DNA from: Planctomycetaceae bacterium
GTDB taxonomy: Bacteria > Planctomycetota > UBA1135 > GCA-002686595
Direction: 5' to 3'
Assembly (NCBI GenBank): GCA_016125265.1
Contig: WGMC01000002.1
Location: 92,667 to 156,666, forward strand
DNA: 64,000 bases
Position numbers and translations under genes: made by a program. The notes under the pieces are model-generated. The model was not told the origin of the DNA. It made no database searches and saw nothing but the letters and a program-made list of their open reading frames with translations. Of this stretch, positions 1-8,231 are shown piece after piece; position 1 is the stretch's first letter, and the number at the start of each line of letters is the position of its first letter.

Positions 1-139
1 GGTTGTCCACGCAGTGCCCGAAGAGGATCGTCATGCGCCGGGGCATGATGCGGTCCACGACCGCATGCAACCCGGTGTGGAACAGGACGCGGGCGTAGGC
101 CTCGCGCAGACTCTGTTTCAGTTGGTGTTTGAGTGCCAT
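1..139 (-). CDS. Polysaccharide deacetylase-like protein, N-terminal fragment (cut by window edge)
   Basis: Only the first 46 codons are inside the window, starting at the ATG at 139 and running off position 1. The visible end, with the segment RRMTILFGHCVDN, resembles the first beta strand of NodB-type polysaccharide deacetylases, where a hydrophobic strand leads into a Y/G-H-x-V turn near the metal site. The catalytic motifs themselves lie outside the window. It starts 21 nt after the stop of the GNAT-type gene at 161-1279 and is the last visible member of the glycan locus, where a deacetylase would modify the sugar chain or its precursor. The family call rests on this short motif and on context. 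Confidence 0.45.
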   Translation of the reverse strand, partial: MALKHQLKQSLREAYARVLFHTGLHAVVDRIMPRRMTILFGHCVDN

Positions 140-160
140 GTTTCCGCCGCTGGCCGCGAC

Positions 161-1279
161 TCAGCCAATGGTTTCGTCGTCCCGGTCGCCGTCCGTGAGG
201 TACCAGCGGGAAGCATCCTGGGCCGCGCGCACGAGCGGATGGTCCGGCTGGTGCACGTGGAGGATCACGATCAGATGGTTGTCGTCCCGCGGCGCCAGGA
301 AGCCCGCGCCGCGCAGTTCTTGCGCCCAGGTGGAGCCGTCGATGGCCGTGGCCTCGACGGCCGCCGCACCGAGGCGGCGCAACTCCTCGACGACGGCGAG
401 CACCAGGGCCGCACGCGTCGCCGGTTCCGGCGCCACCAGGTCCACGAGGAATCCCAACGACGCGCCCTCCGTGGGCGGCTGGTAGACGGCGTAACCCACC
501 AACGTGCCCCCCACTCCGTAGGCCCCGAGTGCCCGCTGGCCGCGCGAGGGTGTGTCGACGAAGCGCCAGTTCAGGTACGCGGCGTCGCGCCGCACCGTCA
601 GCGGCGCTTGGCGCTCGACCTCACGCGCCACGTCGCGCACGGAGTCCGGAAAGCGCGCGAGGGGAGCCACGGATCCGCCGTTGGACGCGAGGCGCGAAAG
701 CCTGTGTTCCGCGCCCGCGCACGCCCGCCGCGCGAGGGGCACGGCCATGGCCGCGAGGCGTCCCTCGCGAAGTCGCAGGGCCCGCGCGCGCGCGCCGCCC
801 TCCAACAAGAACGTGTAGGGCCGGATCTTGCCCACTTGGGACCAGCCCAGGGTCAAGAAGATGTGCGCCGAGCGGCGGTTGGGAAGGCCGAACACGAGGG
901 GCCAGCCGGCGGCCCTGGTGGCGGCCATCGCCGCGCGGTCCAGGCCGCTGAAGATGCCGCGTTTGCGCCAATCCGGGTGGGTCATCACGTCCCCGGTCTG
1001 GCCAATCGGCGCCAGGGTCGTCTCGTCCCCCATCGACAGCGCGAGGCGCGGGCTGCACGCGTACCCGCTGATGCCCTCGCCACCGGGCGGGCGGGAAACG
1101 AAGCTGACCGAGGCGCCGTGGGGAGAGCGGTCGTAGCGCCACACCAACTGGTCCTCGACGACGCGCTTCTTGAAGCACGCGTTGAACAGGCGGGTCTGTT
1201 CGGCGCGCTCCGCCGGCCCGCAGGCCGATACGAGGAGCTCTTCGTCGCGCACGCTGGCCGGGTCGATCACGGGGCGCAT
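161..1279 (-). CDS. GNAT-superfamily acetyltransferase-like protein
   Basis: A 372-residue protein if started at the ATG at 1279; the frame is open to 1327, so a longer form is possible. The segment GDVMTHPDWRKRGIFSGLDR fits the acetyl-CoA binding loop of GNAT enzymes (V-x-T-x-P-x-x-R-x-x-G), followed by a strand and the LPN/SxxxFxxxGW pattern typical of the fold. Similar two-lobed GNAT proteins are common in polysaccharide loci of high-GC bacteria, where they are assumed to acylate sugars or lipid intermediates. It follows a hairpin terminator behind the radical SAM gene and sits 21 nt before the deacetylase-like gene. The acceptor substrate is unknown. Confidence 0.65.
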   Translation of the reverse strand: MRPVIDPASVRDEELLVSACGPAERAEQTRLFNACFKKRVVEDQLVWRYDRSPHGASVSFVSRPPGGEGISGYACSPRLALSMGDETTLAPIGQTGDVMTHPDWRKRGIFSGLDRAAMAATRAAGWPLVFGLPNRRSAHIFLTLGWSQVGKIRPYTFLLEGGARARALRLREGRLAAMAVPLARRACAGAEHRLSRLASNGGSVAPLARFPDSVRDVAREVERQAPLTVRRDAAYLNWRFVDTPSRGQRALGAYGVGGTLVGYAVYQPPTEGASLGFLVDLVAPEPATRAALVLAVVEELRRLGAAAVEATAIDGSTWAQELRGAGFLAPRDDNHLIVILHVHQPDHPLVRAAQDASRWYLTDGDRDDETIG

Positions 1280-1333
1280 CCTAGCGATTCGGGCCGAGAC
1301 TGGGGCAAGGCCGTGCCCGCCGCCCAACGAAGC

Positions 1334-1364
1334 GGCCCGGACCCCCGAAGGGAGAGTCCGGGCC
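1334..1364 (-). terminator. Hairpin terminator after the radical SAM gene
   Basis: The arms GGCCCGGAC (1334-1342) and GTCCGGGCC (1356-1364) are perfectly complementary, and the 13-nt loop can add C/G pairs. It lies 42 nt beyond the stop of the minus-strand radical SAM gene (1406-2815) and before the GNAT start at 1279. The downstream tract is only moderately T-rich, so this could be an L-shaped terminator or a processing hairpin. Confidence 0.5.
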
Positions 1365-1405
1365 GTGAGGGCGGAATCGATCGTCCGCTGCGCGCCAGCC
1401 CGTGA

Positions 1406-2815
1406 TCAGGCCGAGTGCAGGTGGTCGATCTTGTTGCTGGGCGGCGGCACCAAACCGAAGGCCCGACCGACGCGCTTCTTCGCGAACTGCGGATTCTCCA
1501 TGTAGTACATCGTGCGCTCGATCATGCGGCGCGCCCGCTGCGGGTAGCCGTAGTACCAGCGCTCGTAGTTGCGCACCATGTCCTTGCGGATCTCCTCGAG
1601 CTGCACCTGGGTGAAGTGCTCGTGCACGTAGGCCGAGCGGTTCGAGGAGACGTAGTTCTCACGCAGGTCGGTGAGGTCGATGTTGGCCTGGTAGTTGTCC
1701 CAGGACTCGGTGCCGATCAGCGGGTTGAAGACCGACACACGCACCAGGTCCGGCGACGCGAGGCGCAGCACACGCTCGGTCTCCGCGATGTCCTGGGGGG
1801 TCTCGCCGGGCGATCCCACGATCAGGTACACCTTGGCCCAGATGCCCGCGCGGCGGGTCATCTTGGCGGCCTCGACGATCACTTCCGGCGTCAGGTCCTT
1901 TTTCAAGACGTCCAGCATGCGCTGGCTGCCCGACTCCCAGCCGTAGTAGATCCGGCGGCAACCCGCGCGGTGCATGTGCTTCAGCAAGGGGTAGTCGACG
2001 CAGTCCGCGCGGGTGTTCGCGATCCACTCGAACTTGAGGCCGCGGCGCAGGATCTCGTCGCACATCTCGTGGATGCGCTTCTTGCGAAGCGTCAAGATCT
2101 CGTCGACGAACAGGATCACACCCGGGTTGTAGACCTTGACGATGTGTTCGAGCTCATCGACGATCAGTTCGGTCGAACGCACGCGGAATCCGCGGCCGGT
2201 GAGCTCTTTCTGGCAGAAGATGCATTTGAAGGGGCATCCGCGCGTCGTGAAGATGTACGCGAGGCGCTCCGGGTTCATCTTGAAGTAACTGTCCATCGGC
2301 AGCAGATGGCGCGCCGGCATGGGCAGGTCGTCGAGCTTCTTGATGAGCGGCGGCGCGGGGTTGTCGACCCAGATCTGGCCGTCGCGCACACCGGCGAGGC
2401 CGGGCACCTGGCCGAGGAGCGCGTCGTCGCCGCCCTCGAGGGCCTTGACGAACTGCGGCAGCGTCTCTTCGCACTCGCCCTTCAGGACGTAGTCGAAGTG
2501 CCCGCTGTCCAAGAAGATGCCCTGGTCGACGGACGCGTGCGGGCCGCCCATGACGGTGATCTTGCCCTTCTCCTTCGCGTACTTCGCCCAGGCGATCGCG
2601 CGGCGGATGTTCGGGGTGAGCGCGCCGAAGCCGATGATGTCGTTGCGCTCGATGGCCTCCTTCATCCCCGCGTCGTTCATGATCCGCTCGTCGACGAGTT
2701 CGACGGGCAGACCCTCCTTCTCCATGGCCCCGCCCAGGTAGGCGATGCCGAGGATCATGGCGAGGGGATCCTCTTGGACGTGCGGCTTGATGTAGGTGAG
2801 GAGTGACTTGCGCAT
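1406..2815 (-). CDS. B12-binding-domain radical SAM protein
   Basis: A 469-residue protein with an N-terminal cobalamin-binding-like Rossmann domain (about residues 15-150, including a GGPHAS motif) and a radical SAM domain whose [4Fe-4S] cluster ligands are C194, C198 and C201 in GCPFKCIFC. Such proteins perform B12-linked methylation or other radical chemistry on lipids, sugars or natural products. The lack of the DxHxxG B12 loop in the visible N-terminus means B12 may not actually bind. It stands apart from the glycosyltransferase run, with its own candidate promoter (2932-2960) and a hairpin terminator (1334-1364). A second member of the superfamily is at 39852-41270. The substrate cannot be told from sequence. 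Confidence 0.8.
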   Translation of the reverse strand: MRKSLLTYIKPHVQEDPLAMILGIAYLGGAMEKEGLPVELVDERIMNDAGMKEAIERNDIIGFGALTPNIRRAIAWAKYAKEKGKITVMGGPHASVDQGIFLDSGHFDYVLKGECEETLPQFVKALEGGDDALLGQVPGLAGVRDGQIWVDNPAPPLIKKLDDLPMPARHLLPMDSYFKMNPERLAYIFTTRGCPFKCIFCQKELTGRGFRVRSTELIVDELEHIVKVYNPGVILFVDEILTLRKKRIHEMCDEILRRGLKFEWIANTRADCVDYPLLKHMHRAGCRRIYYGWESGSQRMLDVLKKDLTPEVIVEAAKMTRRAGIWAKVYLIVGSPGETPQDIAETERVLRLASPDLVRVSVFNPLIGTESWDNYQANIDLTDLRENYVSSNRSAYVHEHFTQVQLEEIRKDMVRNYERWYYGYPQRARRMIERTMYYMENPQFAKKRVGRAFGLVPPPSNKIDHLHSA

Positions 2816-3138
2816 GGGGTCCTGGTCAGGCCGCTGGTGCGACCCTCGGGGCCTCGGATGGATGGACGTGGACGTTTACGAAGGGGTGGCGGGCCAAAGC
2901 CCCTGCCACCATCGGCTCCGCGTTGCCCGAAAATCTACCCCGTCCGTGAGAGTTGCGCAACCGAAGCGACTTCCTTGTGCCCAGGGCGGGCATCTCGGCG
3001 CGAGAAAGAGCACCCGCCCGGCCCCGGGGTCGGCGGCCCTGCCTTCTCCCCGCGGACCTGCGGTGCCCCCCGTTGGGGCCACGGCGCCCCAGAGCCGCGC
3101 CCCGAGTCCCGCCCGAACGCCGGGGAGCCGCCCCCCGC
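2816..3138. other. 323-bp gene-free spacer with promoter and 5'-UTR hairpin
   Basis: No coding region with a recognisable product is seen here. The spacer separates the glycosyltransferase ending at 3139 from the radical SAM gene starting at 2815. It contains a candidate minus-strand promoter (2932-2960) and a hairpin in the presumed leader: GGTGGC (2885-2890) pairs with GCCACC (2905-2910), and inside it GGGC (2891-2894) pairs with GCCC (2899-2902). The upstream half is very GC-rich with short inverted repeats that may end the glycosyltransferase transcript. Confidence 0.5.
2932..2960 (-). promoter_or_regulatory. Candidate sigma70-type promoter for the radical SAM gene
   Basis: Read on the minus strand: TTGCGC (2955-2960), a 17-nt spacer, then TAGATT (2932-2937). 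Each hexamer matches four of six consensus positions with ideal spacing, in a locally AT-richer patch of a GC-rich genome. The implied 5' UTR is about 110 nt and carries the 2885-2910 hairpin. Confidence 0.4.
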
Positions 3139-4422
3139 TCAGCCCGGCACCCGCCCCGCCGCGGCCAAGGCCAAGTCGTACTCCTCGAGGAACTCCGCCG
3201 CGAGCCGGTCGACCGTGAAGCGCTGGAAAAGTCGGCTCCGCCCGGCCTCGCCCGCGCGGCGAGAGAGCTCCGGGTCGCGCAGGTACCGCGCGATGGCTTC
3301 GGCGTAGGCGGGCACGTCGAAGGGGTTCGCGATCGCGCCCGTGACCCCGTCGACCACCACTTCCTGGCTGCCGCCGAAAACCGTCGCCACCACCGGCTTT
3401 TGGTGCTGCATGGCCTCGAGGTTCACCAACCCGAAGGTGTCGAAGCAGATCGAAGGGGTCACGAAGACGTCCGCCAGCGCGTAGGCGCACTGCAGTTCCT
3501 CCCCGTCGAGCCAGCCGGTCGGCACCACCCGGTCGGCCACACGGAGTTCCCGAGCCGCGTGGGCAAACTCCCCATCGTAGATGTCGCGTTTGCCCATCAC
3601 GATGAGGCGCAACCTTTGGAACTCGGGCGCCAGGTGCGCCAGCATGCGCAGGAGCTGCAGCACACCCTTCTGCTCGTGCAGTCGGCCGCCGATGGCGAGC
3701 ACTTGCATCCCCTCGAGCCCGAGCTTCTTGCGGAACGCGGCCACGGCTTCCGCCGGCGGCAACTCCGGCTTCGGTTCGATCGCGTTGTGCACGGTGCGGT
3801 GCACGGTGATGCCGTTGGCGCCGATCGCGCGCCCCAGTTCGTCGGACACCACCGTGAAGCGGTGCACGTCGCGGGCCAGCACACGTCGGATCAAGGTATT
3901 GCGCCCGGGCCGAAAGCGCAGGCGTTGGCACGGAATGCACTTTTGGGCCCGCGCCTGGTAGTCGCGCAGCAGGCCGCCCTCGGCCTCGCCCCCGTGGAAA
4001 CACGTCAGCTTCTGGTAGCAGAAGGTCATCACGTCGTGGGCGGTGAACACCACCCCGGCGCCGCTCTTGCGCGCGGCGGTCAAGCTGGCATAGCCCAGAT
4101 GCGTGTGGATCAAGTGGCTGTGCACCACATCCGGTTGGTAGTCGGCGAGGATCCGCGCCATCGGGCCGCGCACGCGCGGGTTGTCGAGGCTGACCCAACC
4201 CCGCCAACGGGGGTCGTAGTCCGAGAGGATGTGGAAGACGGGTGTGCCCTCGATCTCGCTGCGAGCCACCGCGCCGGGAGCGGCCAACTTCGGGTCCTGG
4301 GTCGCCGTGACGATCGCGGCCTCGTGCCCCGCGCGGCGCAGCGCCGCGGCGTGCTCGTACATCTGCCGCACCGAGGACCCGATGCGGGGATCGCTGAGGT
4401 CGTTGAGGAAGAGGACTCGCAT
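3139..4422 (-). CDS. Family-4 glycosyltransferase (GT-B fold)
   Basis: A 427-residue protein; the ATG at 4422 was chosen because MRVLFLNDLSDPR is the typical first beta strand of GT4 enzymes and lies 13 nt after the flippase stop. The C-terminal donor-binding half has the family pattern FDTFGLVNLEAMQHQKPVVA, in which the usual E-x7-E motif keeps only its second glutamate (the first position is D), followed by a glycine-rich GGSQEVV loop. A cluster of cysteines (CIPCQRLRF region with nearby C residues in the acceptor domain) resembles the CxxC-containing GT4 subfamily. It would transfer a nucleotide-activated sugar to the lipid-linked glycan on the cytoplasmic face. Confidence 0.85.
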   Translation of the reverse strand: MRVLFLNDLSDPRIGSSVRQMYEHAAALRRAGHEAAIVTATQDPKLAAPGAVARSEIEGTPVFHILSDYDPRWRGWVSLDNPRVRGPMARILADYQPDVVHSHLIHTHLGYASLTAARKSGAGVVFTAHDVMTFCYQKLTCFHGGEAEGGLLRDYQARAQKCIPCQRLRFRPGRNTLIRRVLARDVHRFTVVSDELGRAIGANGITVHRTVHNAIEPKPELPPAEAVAAFRKKLGLEGMQVLAIGGRLHEQKGVLQLLRMLAHLAPEFQRLRLIVMGKRDIYDGEFAHAARELRVADRVVPTGWLDGEELQCAYALADVFVTPSICFDTFGLVNLEAMQHQKPVVATVFGGSQEVVVDGVTGAIANPFDVPAYAEAIARYLRDPELSRRAGEAGRSRLFQRFTVDRLAAEFLEEYDLALAAAGRVPG

Positions 4423-4435
4423 GGACCTAGGCGCC

Positions 4436-5854
4436 CTATCTGGCGACCGTGGCCGGCGCTGCCGCGGTCGCGCTCGGCGGCGGGCCGCCGATGGAAACGA
4501 GGTGCTTCTTGCCGCGGAAGAAGAACGCGATGTACGCGAGGTGCACGAGCACCCAGCCGTAACACACCACGATCCCCCAAGCTGCGCCGGTACGCGGGAA
4601 GTGGTAGGCGAGGGCAAACATGCTGGGCATGCTCACCACGCTGCCGAGCACCGTGATGATGACGGCCACCCGCAACCTCTGGGTGTAGATGTAGAACGAA
4701 TCGAAGGCAACCGAGAATCCCGAGATGCCGTAGGCGAGCGCCAGAATCCCGCCCAACTGCACGATGGGCTCCACGTAGCTCGCGCGTTCGTCCCGGTAGA
4801 TCCAGGACGCTACCAGGGGCAGCACCACGTAGGTCGCGACGACCGCCAGGGCCATCAGACTTCCCGCCGTCAGGGTGACACGCAGGAATGCGCGGCGGAA
4901 ACCGTCCGCGTCGCGGCGCCCCGCGATGCCACCCAACGCGGGCAGCGCGGTGCGGCTGAACGCGCCGAGCGCCATGATCGGAACCTGCAAGAAGCGCTGC
5001 GCGATGCGGAAGTACGTCACCCAGGCGGATCCATCGCCCTGGCCGCTCAACTTGGCAACGAACTGGATCACGAGCGGCGGCAGGATGTTCAATGTCAACG
5101 CGTCGACGCTGCGCAGCGCACCGATGCGAAAGCCGAGGCGCAGCCCCGCACCCAACGGCACGTCGCGCACCCGCGCCAGAATCTGCGTCGGACCGGGCAG
5201 TTTGTGCCCAACGCCGTGCGACATGCGCCGGTACAGGTACACGCCGAGCACCGAGCCGCACAGGGATGCGCCGAGGGTGCCCAGCACCGGCCCGGTCGCG
5301 GAGCCGCTCAGCCACGCGCCGCCCGCGACGAGGACGAGCCGCGAGAACTCGCTGCCCATTTCGAGCAGGGCAAGATCGCCCATGCGGCGCGCCCCCTGGA
5401 ACGTGGCGACGGCCACCACCCGGGGCAGTTCGAGGAACGGCGTGAACGCGAGCCACCAGGCGAGACGGCCAACTTCGGGACCGATCTTCGGATCGTCCAT
5501 GATGGTCACAGCGAGCCACGGGAACAGCCAGTACCCGCCGATCACCGTGACCAGCCCGACGAGGAAGTAACTCTTCACTAGGAACGCGAGCCACGAAGCG
5601 GCCTTCTCCGCCTGTTGCTTGCTGATGGCCACGGAGACTTGGCTCACGGTGGCCTGCACCACGCCCGTGGCGAGCAGCATAAAGCCGAAGCCATAGAGGG
5701 CGAGCGCCGTGAAGAACTCGCCCTGCAGGAACTCGCCGAGGAGGTAGGCGACGAGCACCGTGGACAGCAACTGACTGCCCGCGATCGCGGCCTGCGAGAC
5801 CTGCAACAACGCGGAGTCGCGCACGAACCGGCTGGCCCGCAATCGCTCCCACAT
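4436..5854 (-). CDS. Wzx-like polysaccharide flippase (MOP superfamily)
   Basis: A 472-residue, strongly hydrophobic protein with about 12-14 predicted membrane helices. The start is the ATG at 5854, whose first base is the last base of the upstream stop codon (TGATG). The layout matches PF01943/PF13440-type polysaccharide transporters: a short amphipathic N-terminus, paired helix bundles and an R/K-rich cytosolic loop around the middle. It would flip the undecaprenyl-linked repeat or whole glycan to the periplasmic side, which is consistent with the surrounding glycosyltransferases and the initiating sugar transferase at 21353-23032. No Wzy polymerase was found beside it. Confidence 0.8.
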   Translation of the reverse strand: MWERLRASRFVRDSALLQVSQAAIAGSQLLSTVLVAYLLGEFLQGEFFTALALYGFGFMLLATGVVQATVSQVSVAISKQQAEKAASWLAFLVKSYFLVGLVTVIGGYWLFPWLAVTIMDDPKIGPEVGRLAWWLAFTPFLELPRVVAVATFQGARRMGDLALLEMGSEFSRLVLVAGGAWLSGSATGPVLGTLGASLCGSVLGVYLYRRMSHGVGHKLPGPTQILARVRDVPLGAGLRLGFRIGALRSVDALTLNILPPLVIQFVAKLSGQGDGSAWVTYFRIAQRFLQVPIMALGAFSRTALPALGGIAGRRDADGFRRAFLRVTLTAGSLMALAVVATYVVLPLVASWIYRDERASYVEPIVQLGGILALAYGISGFSVAFDSFYIYTQRLRVAVIITVLGSVVSMPSMFALAYHFPRTGAAWGIVVCYGWVLVHLAYIAFFFRGKKHLVSIGGPPPSATAAAPATVAR

Positions 5855-7014
5855 CAGCGCTGCACCTCGCGGTAGAGCCGCAGCACTTCGCGCGCGTTTT
5901 TGGCCCAGGTGTTCTCGAGGGCGTGGGCGCGGCCCTCTTCCCCCATGCGCCGGCGCAGCTCGCCGTCGCCCACCAGCCGCGCCAGGGCCGCGGCGACGGC
6001 GTCGACCTTGGGCTCCACGAGGTACCCCGTGCGGCCGTCCGCGATGGCGTCCTCGGCGCCGCAACCAAGGGTTCCGATCACCGGTTTGCGGCAGGCCGAA
6101 GCCTCCAGGTAGACGATGCCAAAACCCTCGAAACCACCGTCCGCGGCGGTGACGGGTGTGTGCACGAAGAGCTCAGCGCCGCGCAGTAGGTCGACCTTTT
6201 CTGCCTCGCTGACGTTGCCGAGGAAGTGCACTCGGTCGGCGAGCCCAGCCGCGGCCGCGATCCCGCGCAGGCGCTGCTCGTAGGCATCGCCGCTGAGCCG
6301 CCCCACCAACATGTGGTGCAGGTCGGGATGGTTTTTGGCCACCTCCACCCACGCCGCCAGGGCCAGGTGGTGCCCCTTGCGTTCCTTCGTCTCGCCGATG
6401 CCGAGTGTGTAGCGCAGTCCGTGCCACGGCCGCGGGCCGACGTCGACGGGTTCGTCGAGGGGCCCGACCTCCACGCAGTTGGGAATCGTGCGCACCGTGA
6501 GGTCGCGCCCCTCGGGCCCCAACTCCTCGAGGAGCCGCCGCGCCGTGAACCCCGATACGGCTATCAGCGCCGCGAGTCGCGCGTAGGTCCAACGGGCGAG
6601 CCGCGCGTGGCGCCGGTCCAAGAGCGGCTGCACCGTGTACGTGCCGTGGGCCGTCGCGATGCACGGACGACCGGCGAGCCGCGCGGCCACGAGGCCCAGG
6701 AAGTTGTGCGGGTAGTCCTTGATCGCGTGGACCAGATCCGCGCGCCGCGCGGCCCGCCACGTGTGCCAAAGTCCCGCGGCGAAACTCACCCAAAAGCGCG
6801 GCGCGCTCATGTAAAAAAAGTAGTCCGGCGGCAGCCCGACCTTCGCGCGCCAGCGCGCCGGCACCGACGCGGAGGTGGGCCGGTGCTTGCGCGCGAGCAG
6901 CACCTCCACGGAGAGGTCGTCCACCTCGTCCTCGAGGGCCCGGATCAGACCCATGGCATAGCGACCGACGCCATCCAGGTCCGACAGGGAATCGGTGAGG
7001 TAGAGCACCTTCAT
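5854..7014 (-). CDS. Family-4 glycosyltransferase
   Basis: A 386-residue GT-B enzyme starting at the ATG at 7014, which overlaps the upstream stop as ATGA. The N-terminus MKVLYLTDSLSDLDGVGRY contains the G-V-G-R-Y/H acceptor-loop pattern of GT4. The C-terminal half carries FEGFGIVYLEASACRKPVIG, an intact E-x7-E donor motif, and a following GCGAEDAI loop. It is translationally coupled to both the upstream glycosyltransferase (7011-8231) and the downstream flippase, which supports one transcript and one assembly pathway. The sugar specificity is unknown. Confidence 0.87.
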   Translation of the reverse strand: MKVLYLTDSLSDLDGVGRYAMGLIRALEDEVDDLSVEVLLARKHRPTSASVPARWRAKVGLPPDYFFYMSAPRFWVSFAAGLWHTWRAARRADLVHAIKDYPHNFLGLVAARLAGRPCIATAHGTYTVQPLLDRRHARLARWTYARLAALIAVSGFTARRLLEELGPEGRDLTVRTIPNCVEVGPLDEPVDVGPRPWHGLRYTLGIGETKERKGHHLALAAWVEVAKNHPDLHHMLVGRLSGDAYEQRLRGIAAAAGLADRVHFLGNVSEAEKVDLLRGAELFVHTPVTAADGGFEGFGIVYLEASACRKPVIGTLGCGAEDAIADGRTGYLVEPKVDAVAAALARLVGDGELRRRMGEEGRAHALENTWAKNAREVLRLYREVQR

Positions 7015-8231
7015 GGCCGTCCTTCTTCGGGCACGAGGCCCATCCAGCGCAAGAGCCGCTGGGCGCGGGCGTCCCAGGTGTGCTCGACGGAGCGGGCCAG
7101 GCCCTTCTGGGACAGGGCGCGACGCAGGTCCCCGTCGTCCAAAAGCCGCCGCAGGCCCGCGGCGAGGGCTGCGCTGTCGTCGGGGGCCACCAGCCAGGCG
7201 TCCTCACCGTGGCGCAACAGTTCGCGCAAGGAGGGCAGGTCGCTGGCCACCAGCGGCAGCCCCGCGGCCATGGCCTCGAAGACCTTCAGCGGCGAGGTGT
7301 AGCGCGCGCTGATCGCGGGCTGGGAGCGGTTCGGCACCACGCCCACATCCGCGGCGGCCAGGTACTCGGCGACCCGCGTGGGTTCGACGAAACCGTCGAT
7401 GCGCACGTTGGCGAGCCCCGCCGCCCTGCGCTCGAGTTGTTTCGCCTCGCCGTCCGGGCCGCCCGCCACCAGGAGCTGCGCGTGTGGCAACGAGGCCATG
7501 GCGTCGACGAGCAGATCCACACCCTTCCAGGTGAGCAGACTGCCCGTGTAGACGACGAGGGGTTGGTCCGCGTGGATACCCAATCTCCGGCGTGCCTCGG
7601 CGCGGCTCGGCAGCGCGGCGAACCGCGCCGCTTCGAAGCCGTCGTGCTCGACGACCAGGCGCTCGGGCGGCACGCCGAGCGCCCGCAAGTCCTCCGCCAC
7701 GCCGCCCGAGATCGCGATCAGGCCGTCGAGGGCCGGAAGGGTCTCCGCGAGCCAACGACGGCGCACGTTGCCCTCGGGCACGCGGTGCACCTCCCAATAC
7801 ACACGCCCGCGGAAGTTCCGCGCGGGTCCCATACGCCGCGCGAGATAACGCGCAGCTTCCAGCTCGCGCGAATACACCACGCCGCCCGACGATGCCGCGG
7901 CGCGCGCGGCCTCGCGCGAGAACGTCCATTCCTGGAGCCGCGCCGGCACGAACTGCAGCGACGTAGGCACACGATCGATCCAGTCGAAACAGGGGAGCGC
8001 TCGGACGCGGGGCCGCGGTCCGGGCGCGGCGCCGTAGTAGTCGAACAGGTCCACGCCGGGGGGCAGGGACGGCGTGGGATGCCGACGCGCGTGCCACAGC
8101 TCGACGGCCACACGCGGGGCCATGCGCGCAAACGCCGCGCTGGTCTGCACGACCTGCAGGGACTGGGCCCGTTGGCTCGGCAGCCGAGCGTTGGCCACCA
8201 GGACGAGCGGCCCGAACGAAGGGGATGTCAC
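7011..8231 (-). CDS. Family-4 glycosyltransferase
   Basis: A 406-residue protein, start GTG at 8231, overlapping the sulfatase-like gene's stop as GTGA; this overlap and the protein start (LVLVANARLPSQRAQSLQ, a typical first strand with the R-x-x-Q/R-S loop) decide the start. The C-terminal half has SPLKVFEAMAAGLPLVASDL, in which the first E of the usual E-x7-E is replaced, as in several GT4 subfamilies. The long open frame upstream of 8231 is antisense-like read-through of the neighbouring gene and not part of this protein. It likely adds one residue to the lipid-linked glycan. Confidence 0.83.
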   Translation of the reverse strand: MTSPSFGPLVLVANARLPSQRAQSLQVVQTSAAFARMAPRVAVELWHARRHPTPSLPPGVDLFDYYGAAPGPRPRVRALPCFDWIDRVPTSLQFVPARLQEWTFSREAARAAASSGGVVYSRELEAARYLARRMGPARNFRGRVYWEVHRVPEGNVRRRWLAETLPALDGLIAISGGVAEDLRALGVPPERLVVEHDGFEAARFAALPSRAEARRRLGIHADQPLVVYTGSLLTWKGVDLLVDAMASLPHAQLLVAGGPDGEAKQLERRAAGLANVRIDGFVEPTRVAEYLAAADVGVVPNRSQPAISARYTSPLKVFEAMAAGLPLVASDLPSLRELLRHGEDAWLVAPDDSAALAAGLRRLLDDGDLRRALSQKGLARSVEHTWDARAQRLLRWMGLVPEEGRP

